A DNA stretch of 64,000 nucleotides from Bremia lactucae (lineage: Eukaryota > Oomycota > Peronosporomycetes > Peronosporales > Peronosporaceae), in NCBI RefSeq assembly GCF_004359215.1, contig NW_027152062.1:121284-185283 (forward strand), read 5' to 3'. The translations under genes were made by a program, and so were the position numbers. The notes under the pieces are model-generated. The model worked only from the letters and a program-made list of their open reading frames with translations. It was not told the origin of the DNA and did no database searches. Below are positions 1 through 9,396 of this stretch, piece after piece (position 1 is the first letter of the stretch; every line of letters begins with the position of its first letter).

Positions 1-675
1 ATGCTTTAGAAAAGCATCGAGATAGAAATCTTCCTCAGCGCGAAAGTTCTTCGCGCTGGGATCAAGGCCATGTAGCTTTGTCGCAATAAATAAAGGATAT
101 TTATTGTGTGGAGTAGTTTCTCCAGACAAGCTATTAATGAGCCTTTCTGGCAAAAGCCACGGCTTCTTTTCAGGGGCGAGATTAGACATTTTACTGTCAT
201 CACTCCCCTGAGTGGTACCCGCTGAGGTAGGGGTACCACGAGGACTTTTCTTACGATGGCTTACGCCACCGTCGTCACCTTGCACAGAAACACGTGCAGG
301 TGATCGTATGGGAGACCGTACGAAAGATCGTACGGGCGATGAGGGATCATCCTCATCGTCGGAACCAAATAGACTGTTCACACGTCTATCGGAATGAGCC
401 GTCTCATTCGAAGGCTCATAATCAGCCGCCTGACGGGTATCAGGCGACTGTTCCATCCTCCCCGAGTCGGCCATTTCGTCCGACTCGCACTCATAATCGA
501 CCTCTAAAGAGGGGTCGTACTCACGTGGTGAATCACCACGTGCACTCGCAACACCAAGTGTTGTGCGAGTGGAAGACACTACGGTAGACGGAACGTCTAC
601 CGCAAGAGATAACAATGCGTCACCCGCGGCTGCACGAACCGCAGCCGAAGGTTCAGCGCTATCTTCACCCCGCAT
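1..675 (-). CDS. Gypsy lineage A antisense ORF, copy A0 (partial)
   Basis: Read on the minus strand from the ATG at 675-673, this frame stays open for 225 codons to position 1, where the window cuts it. The product is Ala-rich at the N-terminus (APSAAVRAAAGDALLSL-like), then acidic (VDYECESDE, SDDEDD), then has a SPVRSP-type basic Ser/Pro stretch and a conserved PEKKPWLLPERLINSLSGET block. The same ORF occurs at 7833-8396 and 57736-59545, each time next to a lineage A LTR and, in A3, on the strand opposite to pol. Many differences between copies fall at third codon positions. Function unknown; it matches no Gag, protease, RT or integrase motif. An accessory element protein is the simplest reading. 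Confidence 0.6.
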   Translation of the reverse strand, partial: MRGEDSAEPSAAVRAAAGDALLSLAVDVPSTVVSSTRTTLGVASARGDSPREYDPSLEVDYECESDEMADSGRMEQSPDTRQAADYEPSNETAHSDRRVNSLFGSDDEDDPSSPVRSFVRSPIRSPARVSVQGDDGGVSHRKKSPRGTPTSAGTTQGSDDSKMSNLAPEKKPWLLPERLINSLSGETTPHNKYPLFIATKLHGLDPSAKNFRAEEDFYLDAFLKH

Positions 676-809
676 GAATTGTTCCTTCATGCGATGGAAT
701 TTAAAATGATGGATCTGACCAATCAAAAACATTTTAAAAATTAAGTGGTCATTTAGCGACCACTCCACCTAATGACATTCAGAGTGATTGTCGTTTAAGG
801 GAGGGGTGA

Positions 810-947
810 TGTAACGGGGTGTATCGTTACATGAAATTAACACTAAAAGGTTGTTAATTAATATTATCTAAAAGGTAGATAATATTTGGAGGAAATTACT
901 TTATATAGTAATTTCCTGAATTCTTATCCATAAATAGGTATAGACCG
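810..947 (-). mobile_element. Lineage A LTR fragment (copy A0)
   Basis: The sequence begins TGTAACGGGGTG and is the inverted form of the end of the lineage A LTR seen at 7249-7702. The polypurine-like GGGAGGGGTGA lies just before it at 799-809, between the antisense ORF and the LTR, so this is the 3' LTR of a plus-strand element whose body lay to the left. Similarity fades around 947, so the LTR is truncated. Confidence 0.7.
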
Positions 948-1432
948 TCCAACTGCATTTTTCAATAGATACCTTTTCGGCCTTACAAAAATGCGCAAAA
1001 TGCTGCCAGCTTTTATTTACATGCGTTTAAAATAACTAGAAGGTGCAATCCTTGTAAGAGAAATATTTTGTGCAATTTTGCATTAACAGAAGCAGGTAAC
1101 TCAATTCTGAACAGCTCGAAACCTGTTCATAGTCTACATAGCTGCAAAATTATCGCATTAAATCAAGCATTCCCACCTCTCTGAAATCGACGAAAGCCTA
1201 GGATGACGAGTATTACTTTTGTGCCACGCTTCCTTTCACTTTAGATGCATCCGGTGTCGAAGTCTGCGCGGTCGCGACCTATTAAGCCATGGTCAACATT
1301 CTGTGTATCTGTTACTAGTTGAATTCGGTGCTCAACTCTAACCATGCACAATTCAATACGAACATGAAAGACGAAAAGAAATTAGATATCTTAACGATGA
1401 ACCATTAGATCACTTTGACGACGACAGTTGCT
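948..1432. other. Intergenic, nothing recognised
   Basis: AT-rich stretch between the LTR remnant and the 3' end of the kinase gene. No ORF, RNA gene or repeat with support was seen. Confidence 0.5.
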
Positions 1433-3694
1433 TCAACGTCTTCCTTTTACGTACCCATCACTATGACGTGGCTCCAACCGTCGCTTACCCCGTTTGCTGC
1501 ATGTATCGCGCGACAAAGTCATTGACTCCTCAGTCCTTGTGTAGGAAAAGCCCTTAAACTCGTTTTTAGGAGAGACCCTGAGACGTTTGTCCTGTTGCAA
1601 AAAGCCGTGGTCAGGTAATTCCTTCGTGAATTCGCGATCAAAGTTTTGAATATCCGTCGGACTGCGCACGCGCGGCTTAAAAGGAGGCTTAATGCTGCGC
1701 ATTTCCAATTGTGACCAGTCTATGCTGGCGAAAAATACATGATTTTTAATGTCTTCGACGCCAGCACCAGGACGCGAACCGATTCGGTATGTAGGATCGC
1801 GTTCTAACAATGCAGAGATAAGACTCTTTACTTCAAAGCTAAGGCCGAAATGCGAAGGAAACTTGAGTGGGGATTTCATAATTTTGGTGCACATTTGCTC
1901 AATATTGCGGTCAAAAAAAGGCGGCCAACCCGTCAGCATCTCATACATAAGCGTACCAAGACTCCACCAATCAATGGCCTTACCATACTCGGTTTTCTTT
2001 TTGCGACTAATAAGCATCTCAGGAGCCAAGTATTCGGGTGTGCCACAAAAAGTTCTTGCACCTGATAAGTCGGTGCAGTGGGTTTTTGAAAGACCGAAAT
2101 CCGTCAGCCGCACGTGGCCTGTTCCGTCTAAAAGGATATTTTCCGGTTTAAGGTCCCGGTAAATAATATTTCGCTCGTGCAAATGACCAATGGCCGCCAC
2201 CAGCTCTGCTGCATAAAATCGAACCATGGCCTCGGAAAACGAGCGAAACTTCTTTAAGTGGAAGAAAATCTCGCCACCGCAACAGTAATCTGAGATCATC
2301 ACAAGTTTGCTGGCCGTCTGGAACGAGTATTTAAGCCCTACTATAAATGGATGGTCGATTGAACTCATGATCTTACGCTCCATTACGGTGTGCCCCACTT
2401 GATTCCGCTTAATCAGCTCCGACTTTCTTAATACCTTCATTGCGTAAATTTTCCCATCCGTTCCTCGCTCTCTTGCCATGTACACTTTTCCAAACGACCC
2501 CTTCCCAAGCATTTTCAATATTTCAAAATCCTGCATGGAAACCATGCATTCTTTAGCGTCGTTTGGCGCGAAATTATTATTTTCACTAAAATGAGTCGAC
2601 GATGCTAGCGCTTTAGACGTTGACTGCACATGCTTAGGCTCATTAATTGAGTCTACACCACGTGCTTCTCTATCCGTGCTGCTGCCGTCTTCCTCCTCGC
2701 TCTCCACAGAACTACTACCAGCACTTAAGAAATCCACGACTTCAATTGGCCGCGGCTGTAATGCCAGCACTGCATTCATGTACGTCTCAATCGCTTCACG
2801 TCGCTGTTCTATGACACGCAGAGATAAAGACATAAAGAACTTTTTAGGCGGAAAATAAAGTTTTCCAACCATAACGTATAGCCTTCGTAAGTTTTTGTGC
2901 AATTCCCGGAAGTGGCTGTATCGCTTCTCTAAGAAACGAACTGCACCTGACTGGAAGTGCACAAAAATTTGAAATACTGTATAACGCTTTTTACTACCAG
3001 TTTCCCGGTCTTGTCCCGAAACCAGAGCTCCCATAGAGCCACCGTGCTTTCCTCGACTTTCTCTTCTATTAAAAGTTGAAAAACGTCCTGCAATACTACC
3101 CACGGGTGAATTACCCAAACTATCGACGCCAGCGGGGACGCGTGTTCGATCAACTCGATCCATCGTAAGTTTTGACTTCCACCTTGGGATTTCCACCTTA
3201 TTAATTTCGTCCTTTGCAATAGATACGGTTGGATATTCAGCAAGCAGCTGTTGCTGTGGACTCAGCTCAATGCTGGTGGTGTTGACGTTCGTGGAGACGC
3301 ACTGGGTAGGAGAAAAAACTGCGTTGGACGACGTACTGGAGCGGCAATCACCCTGAACGTACGTAAGCGAGTGACGAATGTGCGAGCTCTTCTTGCTGTT
3401 GCTATGACGCTTCTTTTGAGGGTCCTGGTACGACGCACGTAGGCTGCCGGTGCCGGTGGCTTGGACCTGGTGCTGAGGTGCTGCGGTAAGATGGGACCTG
3501 CCAGCAGCTGACCGCGAGCGAGTTGGAGGATCCATGGGTGGACGGTGCGAGGAGCGGGAGGGTTCGTCAACCGCGGGCATTAGCGAAGAGACAGATTGTT
3601 GATCGGTCCAGCGTGCAGGTCGCCGGTGGGGGTGGGGTTTATAGGCTGGGATTTCAGCTTGTGTGAAAAAAGCTTTTCGTGGGCTCGTCGACAT
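1433..3694 (-). CDS. PX-domain AGC serine/threonine kinase (SGK/S6K-like)
   Basis: A 753-residue protein in one exon; I take the ATG at 3694 because the frame upstream of it opens only at a TTG. Residues 1-235 are low-complexity and Ser/Arg-rich. A PX phosphoinositide-binding domain spans about 236-322. The kinase domain, about 390-654, has the glycine loop GKGSFGKV (397-404), K420 in AMK, YRDLKPEN with D514, DFG at 532-534 and TFCGTPEYLAPE with T548 as activation-loop site. The tail carries a turn-motif-like Ser-Pro (708-709) and the hydrophobic motif FKGFSY (713-718), so it should be a PDK1/TORC2-type substrate acting at PI3P membranes. This PX plus AGC order is that of SGK3-like kinases and is known in oomycetes. 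All catalytic residues are present. Confidence 0.93.
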   Translation of the reverse strand: MSTSPRKAFFTQAEIPAYKPHPHRRPARWTDQQSVSSLMPAVDEPSRSSHRPPMDPPTRSRSAAGRSHLTAAPQHQVQATGTGSLRASYQDPQKKRHSNSKKSSHIRHSLTYVQGDCRSSTSSNAVFSPTQCVSTNVNTTSIELSPQQQLLAEYPTVSIAKDEINKVEIPRWKSKLTMDRVDRTRVPAGVDSLGNSPVGSIAGRFSTFNRRESRGKHGGSMGALVSGQDRETGSKKRYTVFQIFVHFQSGAVRFLEKRYSHFRELHKNLRRLYVMVGKLYFPPKKFFMSLSLRVIEQRREAIETYMNAVLALQPRPIEVVDFLSAGSSSVESEEEDGSSTDREARGVDSINEPKHVQSTSKALASSTHFSENNNFAPNDAKECMVSMQDFEILKMLGKGSFGKVYMARERGTDGKIYAMKVLRKSELIKRNQVGHTVMERKIMSSIDHPFIVGLKYSFQTASKLVMISDYCCGGEIFFHLKKFRSFSEAMVRFYAAELVAAIGHLHERNIIYRDLKPENILLDGTGHVRLTDFGLSKTHCTDLSGARTFCGTPEYLAPEMLISRKKKTEYGKAIDWWSLGTLMYEMLTGWPPFFDRNIEQMCTKIMKSPLKFPSHFGLSFEVKSLISALLERDPTYRIGSRPGAGVEDIKNHVFFASIDWSQLEMRSIKPPFKPRVRSPTDIQNFDREFTKELPDHGFLQQDKRLRVSPKNEFKGFSYTRTEESMTLSRDTCSKRGKRRLEPRHSDGYVKGRR

Positions 3695-4035
3695 TTCTCG
3701 TGATACAGTAATAATCGAATATAAGCAAAATGTGATATTACTGGTCAAATTTTTGATCTGAAGTTGGCATATTGATCCAAGCAATAGGGCGCAGCGGCGT
3801 ACAATGTATACCTAACGATAAACTCGCGACGACGTATTATTATCTGCACTGGCCGTTGCACGTGACGGAAAACTAAATTAGAGCCATCCATGCCGCCAGC
3901 TTGCGCATGGAAATATCAAGATTCGGACAGACCGACTGAATAAATCCTTCTATGGCTTCCAAAGATGGGTCGTCTTGCTATACGAAGAGTCAGACACAAT
4001 TGAGGAGGTAAGAATGCTGTCGGCGTTCCAGCTAT
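3695..4035. promoter_or_regulatory. Kinase upstream region / intergenic
   Basis: The 341 bp between the 3' end of the HTH-aminotransferase gene and the kinase ATG. It must hold the kinase promoter and the terminator of the upstream gene, but I see no clear oomycete initiator element. Confidence 0.35.
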
Positions 4036-5995
4036 CTAGAGCGTATCGACAATTATTACCATGCTTTCGATCAGGTAGAGAGCGATATCACCCTTAAAGT
4101 CCACAAATGCTAGACGCGCAAAAAATTCTTCTCGAGCACGACCAAAAGCCGAACCTGGCAAAATTGCCACCCCTGTACCCTGTAAAAGCTGTGCGCACAT
4201 TTGCTCATCAGTAAAAATACCTCTTAACGAAAGCGCCTTCTGGTGTCTCCGAAAACACGGGAACAAATAGAAACCAGCCTCCGGAACTTGAACCTCAACG
4301 TCCATCTTCTGGAGCTGGTAGGCACACCACCGACCAATAAGCTGCAGCGTCTTCTGACACTTGCGCTTGTACGAGGCAAGCTCAACGCAACTACAAAATC
4401 ATTGTTAGGGAATTTACATGAATCTTATTTTGTCGAGGTTGCTAGCTCAAGACGTGCTACATACTCAAGAACGAACGCCCTTCGAGCGGCGTGCTGAATA
4501 GGAGAAGCAACAGAAGTGTACGTTTCGGACGCCATGACAAGCATGCTGCTGCGTAGCCAACCCATGCTCGGCGGAAATAACCAAAATCCCATTCGCCAAC
4601 CACCAGCTCCGCACCACTTGCTTAATCCTCCTGAAACGATTGTACCTTCTGGATAGTACTTGGAAAGGGACAAATGTGTATCAGAATGATGCAATTCCGA
4701 GTAAATTTCGTCCGAGACGACGAGAATCCTGTATTTTCTAGCAACTATGGCGAGATTTTTCAACTGATATGATGGAATTGATGACATGGAACAGCGTTAG
4801 ATTTCAAATTGTGAAATGTATATAAGAGACAAGCACAAACTTCATCGGCGTGGTAAGCGCAGCCGGTTGGATTAGACGGACTGTTTAATATAAGTATCCG
4901 AGGGGCGTCTATAAAATTTTCAGCAAGGATCAAACCGGCATCAGCAATTTTTTTCTCGAACTGATGACATACCTGGATCCTTTGCGCAATGCACCTCTAG
5001 CACCTCTGGGCGAAGCACAAAGTGATCTTTTGCATGTGTTGGCAGCCACAACATGTTTCTTTTTTAAAATAAGAATACAATCAGATAGCGACCCACACAT
5101 GTGAACCATCATTTTCAAACCTTCCAGCAATAGCGGCTTGCGGCGCGTAGCTGGTACAACTCGGGTTGGGCAGCAATAAGTCTCCATAATACACTGTTTG
5201 AACACAAATAATAGCTCTTTCGTACCTGGCCCCACCAACACGTCATCACGAGAGTAATTCACATGCAAACGATGTCTACCCCAGGCTGCAATATCGTCAC
5301 AAAGCTCTGGAAGCCCCGCTACAGGCAAATAATCTCTTTGATGCGAATTGGCTCTACAGAACATCAATTAAAATTATAAGCTTGTCCACGATATTTAAGA
5401 TTTTCCGAATGGATTAGCTATTTTACCGCAATTCGTCTACAATGCACTGTGGGATCGGAAATGGAGATTGACCCAATCCCAACTTGTATATGCACTTGCC
5501 TTCCCTGATCATCTTGTTACTAAGCTCATCCAGCGCACTTCCAGCCGCCGTGCATAGCTTTCGGATTTTGCAATTAATCACCTTTCTCGGTCCTAATGAT
5601 CCAGATAGTGACAGCTTAAATTCCTTGTCAAACCTGTAATGTTTGATGCTAATTAGCCCACCTTGGCTGCATATAAATTCATGACTTGCTGATCCTTTGG
5701 TTTTCGTAATTGCAGGCATCTTATAGATGTTGTGAAGCTCTGAGGCATCTTCACTGCTCGTACTTCGCTGAATGTTGACGTCAGCAGCAGCAGTGTTTAC
5801 GTCCTGCTTCACCTCCATGGTAATCTCAGATGCCCCAGAGCGTGAAGCAACAGACGCACTCTGCTGCATTCGTCGCTGCAGCGTAGTGCGTGGCACATCA
5901 TACTTGCGTGCTGCCTTTCTTAAGGACATCGAGCCACTCTGGACGGCGGCGACAGCCGCCTTGATTTCAACTGACATTGTTACTTGTCGCGCCAT
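4036..5995 (-). CDS. HTH-psq / class I-II aminotransferase fusion, six exons, one frameshift
   Basis: Exons inferred from GT-AG sites and protein continuity: 5995-5427, 5353-5121, 5058-4973, 4908-4841, 4763-4461, 4380-4036, giving about 534 residues. Exon 1 starts at an ATG and encodes a Pipsqueak-type HTH at residues 7-46 (SLRKAARKYDVPRTTLQRR), a linker, then without interruption the aminotransferase N-terminus (GLGQSPFPIP, 173-182). Later exons give DYLPVAGLPEL, LVGPGTKELLF, LLLPNPS, ILNSPSNPTG, SDEIY and the PLP-lysine motif SGGLSKWCGAGGWR (about K368), then RWCAYQLQKM and a C-terminal FARLAFVDF. The aminotransferase resembles bacterial-type aspartate/aromatic transaminases. In exon 2, after QCIME, the frame shifts by one base before DLLLPNPS, so the locus may be a young pseudogene or carry an assembly error. 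The last acceptor (4381) is the least certain. Confidence 0.75.
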
Positions 5996-6582
5996 TTCAA
6001 AATAGTGAAAGTACCATTGATATATTATTTTTTTCCCTAGGACGTGATGCCGATCGAATGATTGCACGCGCTAGTGACGTGTAATGGCGTTCTTATAAAC
6101 CAACCAGCAGACCAAACTGGGTAAACGGAGATTAAAAGTAAGAATCTCTGGTGCGTGCCTCAATTATGAAACGATTGTTCATGTATAAGCTTGAAACATT
6201 TGTCAGCAAAAACGCAAATACCTTTGAAATGTACCAAGAATTGAAAGGAGATTTTCCGTGCGCCTCGTCTCCACGAAACAAAAAGAACCGACAAAAACAA
6301 CAAGCACGATGCTTTTGATTAAATGACGATGTACTTCTAAAGCTTCAAAATCGCGCAGGTAATTTACATGTGCGATACAAATATAGTAGATTTCCGGCTG
6401 CAAGACGTTTTCATTACAAGAGTCGAATCTAGTAAAAATAATGCAAGAGTTTGCTGTTGCGTACTTTATTGTGCTTTGAAAACAAGCTCGTTTTTCCTTG
6501 ACAATTTTCACTCCAAAATATTTATTAGGGACAAATAAGACTTGTCGATACGACGCACGTCGCAAGAAAAGCTCTATAGATT
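5996..6582. other. Upstream region of the HTH-aminotransferase gene
   Basis: AT-rich sequence between the ATG at 5995 and the LTR-B remnant. Open frames here have no initiator ATG of note and no recognisable domain. It probably includes the promoter of the minus-strand gene. Confidence 0.35.
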
Positions 6583-7021
6583 GCACACATCGGTTGGAGA
6601 ACCGTTGTTGTGGTACATTGACTTTATGGGTAAAATACTCTTTTATCTAATTTTAAAATAGTTAGTTGCTTTAATCCCATTTATTATGGGTAACAAATGT
6701 GGTCGCCGCCAGATGTATATCTGGCGGCCGAAATCTATTTAAAATTAGCTAGGGTAAGGTTTTAAATTTAAATTGTTAAATAAAGTACAGTGCCTTGCGC
6801 ATTGATCTGTGAGAGACAGAAGCCTTATTAAGGTACATACCCTCGGGCACTAGCTGCCACTTGGTTCTACGAACCCCTGAATCCCTTGAACTAGGATTCC
6901 TTAACCTTTAATAGCTTGTACGACTCCCTAAGTTGTTAAGCCCATTGGTTAAATAGAACTAAGTGACTCTCTGAGTCTGCAAGTCTTCCTCTGACTTTAG
7001 GAGCGAGGTAGCTCCGCTACA
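6583..7021 (+). mobile_element. Lineage B solo LTR, 5' truncated
   Basis: Sequence from GCACACATCGGTTGGAGAAC to GGTAGCTCCGCTACA matches the LTRs at 23458-23942 and 11379-11868. The leading TGTAATGGG is missing. No lineage B internal sequence follows, so this is a solo or truncated LTR. Confidence 0.75.
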
Positions 7022-7157
7022 GCAGCAATCAAACTGCAACAGATTTGTTCTTCATGCATGCGCTTAATCTCGCTCATCCGGTATTTTTTAATGTTATTGC
7101 TCTTATAAGACTATAGCATTTTTATTTAGGTAGCCGACATTAATACTACGGCCACAG

Positions 7158-7248
7158 TGTAACTGTAACGGGCTAAAGTTGCCCTAATGTTACACAGTCC
7201 CCGATAAGTACACTTGGTGTAGTTAAGGGGATGGTCAATTACTTAAAT
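7158..7248 (-). mobile_element. Lineage C LTR end fragment
   Basis: TGTAACTG...CCCTAATGTTACACAGTCCCC...GGATGGTCAATT is the inverted form of the last 90 bp or so of the LTR ending at 21829. It abuts the lineage A LTR at 7249, as if that element inserted into an older C remnant. Confidence 0.6.
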
Positions 7249-7702
7249 TGTAACGGGGCACTACGACTTGTACTGCTTCAGTACAAGTCCACTTCGCACT
7301 GCTTCAGTTGCGAGTGGTGCCCTACGTTAGTTGACGTACACTGTACGTGCAATGGAAGACTTCTCTCAAGGTAATTAGCTTAAGAGGGTAAAATGAAAAC
7401 TGTATTAATATAGTTAAGTGTCTTTTTAATCTATCTTTGTAAATACTAACTTAATTATAATCTAATACTAAACATGTAAATGAATTCTTATCTCTATCTT
7501 GTCTGTAACTCTCTCTTTGATTACTCCTACAGCTGATTAGTCTGCGGAATAAATAGGTATAATGGTCTATACCTATTTATGGATAAGAATTCTGAATATT
7601 ACTATATAAAGTAATATCCTCCAAATATTATCTACCTTTTAGATAATATATTAATTAACAACCTTTAAGTGTTAATTTCATGTAACGATACACCCCGTTA
7701 CA
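7249..7702 (-). mobile_element. Lineage A LTR (3' LTR of copy A4)
   Basis: A complete 454-bp LTR from TGTAACGGGG to CCCCGTTACA, with 10-bp inverted ends. On its right side, CACCCCCCTTAAACG reads on the minus strand as a polypurine tract ending at the LTR, which makes this the 3' LTR of a minus-strand element extending right. The early part carries the three hairpins described under findings. Confidence 0.85.
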
Positions 7703-7832
7703 TCACCCCCCTTAAACGACAATCATCTGAATGTCATTGGATGGAGTGGTCGCTATGTGAACACTTAATTTTTAAAACGATGTTGACTGGTCAGATCCAT
7801 CATTATAAATTCCATCGCATGAAGGATCAATT

Positions 7833-8396
7833 CATGCGGGGTGACGATAGTGCTGCGCCTTCGGCTGCGGTTCGTGCAGCCGCGGGTGACGCATTGCTAT
7901 CTCTTGCGGCAGACGGAACGTCTGCCGTAGTGTTTTCCACTCGCACAACACTAGGTGTTGAGAGTGCACGTGGTGATTCACCACGTGAAAACGACCCCTC
8001 TTTGGAAGTCGACTACGAGTGCGAGTCGGATGAAGTGGCCGACTCGAGGAGAATGGAACAGTCGCCTGAAATACGTCAGGCGGCTGACTATGAGCCTTCG
8101 AATGAGAGGGCTCATTCTGATAGACGAGTAAACAGTCTATTTGGATCCGACGATGAGGATGATCCCTCATCGCCCGTACGATCTCCCATACGGTCACCTG
8201 CACGTGTCTCTGTGCAAGGTGACGACGATGGCGTAAGCCATCGTAAGAAAAGTTTTTGTGGTACCCCTGCTTCAGTGGGTACCACTCAGGGGAGTGATGA
8301 CAATAAAATGTATAATCTCGCCCCTGAAAAGAAGCCGTGGCTTTTGCCAGAAAGGCTCATTAATAGCTTGTCTGGAGAAACTACTCCTCACAATAA
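7833..8396 (+). CDS. Lineage A antisense ORF, copy A4 (cut by gap)
   Basis: The frame opens at the ATG at 7833 and runs 188 codons to the run of Ns. It has the same blocks as the copy at 1-675: the Ala-rich N-terminus, VDYECESDE, RQAADYEPSNE, GSDDEDDPSSPVRSP and PEKKPWLLPERLINSLSGET. Relative to the LTR and its polypurine tract, it lies on the strand opposite to the element's genomic RNA. At least twelve perfect hairpins fall in 7816-8285. No known domain. The C-terminal half is lost in the gap or deleted. Confidence 0.6.
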
Positions 8397-8496
8397 NNNN
8401 NNNNNNNNNNNNNNNNNNNNNNNNNNNNNNNNNNNNNNNNNNNNNNNNNNNNNNNNNNNNNNNNNNNNNNNNNNNNNNNNNNNNNNNNNNNNNNNN
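8397..8496. other. Assembly gap (100 Ns)
   Basis: Exactly 100 Ns, which usually marks a scaffold gap of unknown length. Sequence on the two sides belongs to differently oriented lineage A pieces, so the join may be wrong. Confidence 0.97.
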
Positions 8497-8645
8497 TCAT
8501 TTTACACTCTTAAGCTAACTTGCCTTAAGAGAAGTCTTCCTCTATACGTACAGTGTACGTCACCTAACGAGAGGCACCACTCACACCTGAAGCAGTGTGA
8601 AGTGGACTTGTACTGAAATAGTACAAGTCGCAGTGCCCCGTTACA
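8497..8645 (+). mobile_element. Lineage A LTR fragment, opposite orientation
   Basis: Inverted copy of the first 150 bp of the lineage A LTR, ending TGCCCCGTTACA at 8634-8645. It holds a hairpin with a paired G:C to A:T change relative to the other copies. Confidence 0.7.
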
Positions 8646-8824
8646 CTCGGGCACTAGTTGCCACTTGGTTCTACGAGCCCCTGAATCCCTTGAGCTAGGA
8701 TTCATTAAACTTTAATAGCTTGTAAGACTCTCTGAGTTGTTAAATCCTTTAATTCTATAGAACTAAGAGACTCTTAAGTCTATAATTCTTCCTCTGACTT
8801 AAGGAGCGAGGTAGCTCCGCTACA
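8646..8824 (+). mobile_element. Lineage B 5' LTR, 5' truncated (copy B2)
   Basis: Matches the 3' part of the lineage B LTR (GGGCACTAGTTGCCACTTGG to GTAGCTCCGCTACA). The joint at 8645/8646 fuses it directly to an inverted lineage A LTR piece. Confidence 0.7.
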
Positions 8825-8883
8825 CGCGGTAGCACTCGTAGTCAATCTTTGCCTGAGTCTTAACAAGACTATGCCTTACTGAA

Positions 8884-9396
8884 ATGGAAGAGTTTCCAGA
8901 ACTTTCAGAGGCGCAAACGCGTAGCGTATGACAAGCTCAAAACTTTGTTTGGGCTTGAACATATAGAGCCCAGGGCGCAGAGGTCCTGCATGCAAGGCTT
9001 GCAGCCTTCCTGCGATATGAATCCTCCGCGATCGGACAGGTTCAAGATCACCTTGCGGCATCTATGCCAACTCGGTACATCTCTGTACCTGATTTAGAGC
9101 CGAAGGCTTGCCCTCTAGCTGTCAATGTTAAGACATATGAGGGAAAAGAGGGAGAATTCTCCCTTTTTGGATTAAACAGATGGAGATGTCCATTAATTCC
9201 GACTGGTTCTTAACAAAACGGCAAAAGTTGGCTATGCCATTTCCAAACTCAGAGGTAGAGCCATGGAGTGGGCACCATCGTGTAGTACGTCCATAATCGA
9301 CGCTTTTCCCTCATGTGATTCACTGAAATAGCAAATGACTAGCATGTTTGCACCGCCTGATCAAGCTTTTTGCATGCGATCACGGCTCATCCAATG
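8884..9396 (+). pseudogene. Lineage B gag remnant (copy B2)
   Basis: From the ATG at 8884, several frames give EFPELSEAQ-, [13 protein letters not shown] and MTSMFAPPDQAFCMRS-like pieces that line up with the B1 gag at 24003-24500. Frameshifts and stops break it, and the deletion joint cuts it off. Confidence 0.6.

Noticed and set aside
1749..2162. Plus-strand frame of 137 codons inside the kinase gene
   Set aside because: Lies fully opposite the conserved kinase domain and has no own domain; a shadow.
6203..6586. Minus-strand frame of 127 codons upstream of the HTH-aminotransferase gene
   Set aside because: AT-rich composition, no domain, runs into the LTR-B remnant; no support for a gene.
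7832..8203. Minus-strand open frame of 123 codons opposite the lineage A antisense ORF
   Set aside because: It is the mirror of the conserved plus-strand frame; the dense inverted repeats and biased composition keep several frames open. The plus-strand frame has the protein blocks conserved between copies.
7816..8285. CRISPR-like or satellite array as explanation of the repeated hairpins
   Set aside because: The hairpin sequences differ from one another and are not a repeated unit, and the region codes for protein.
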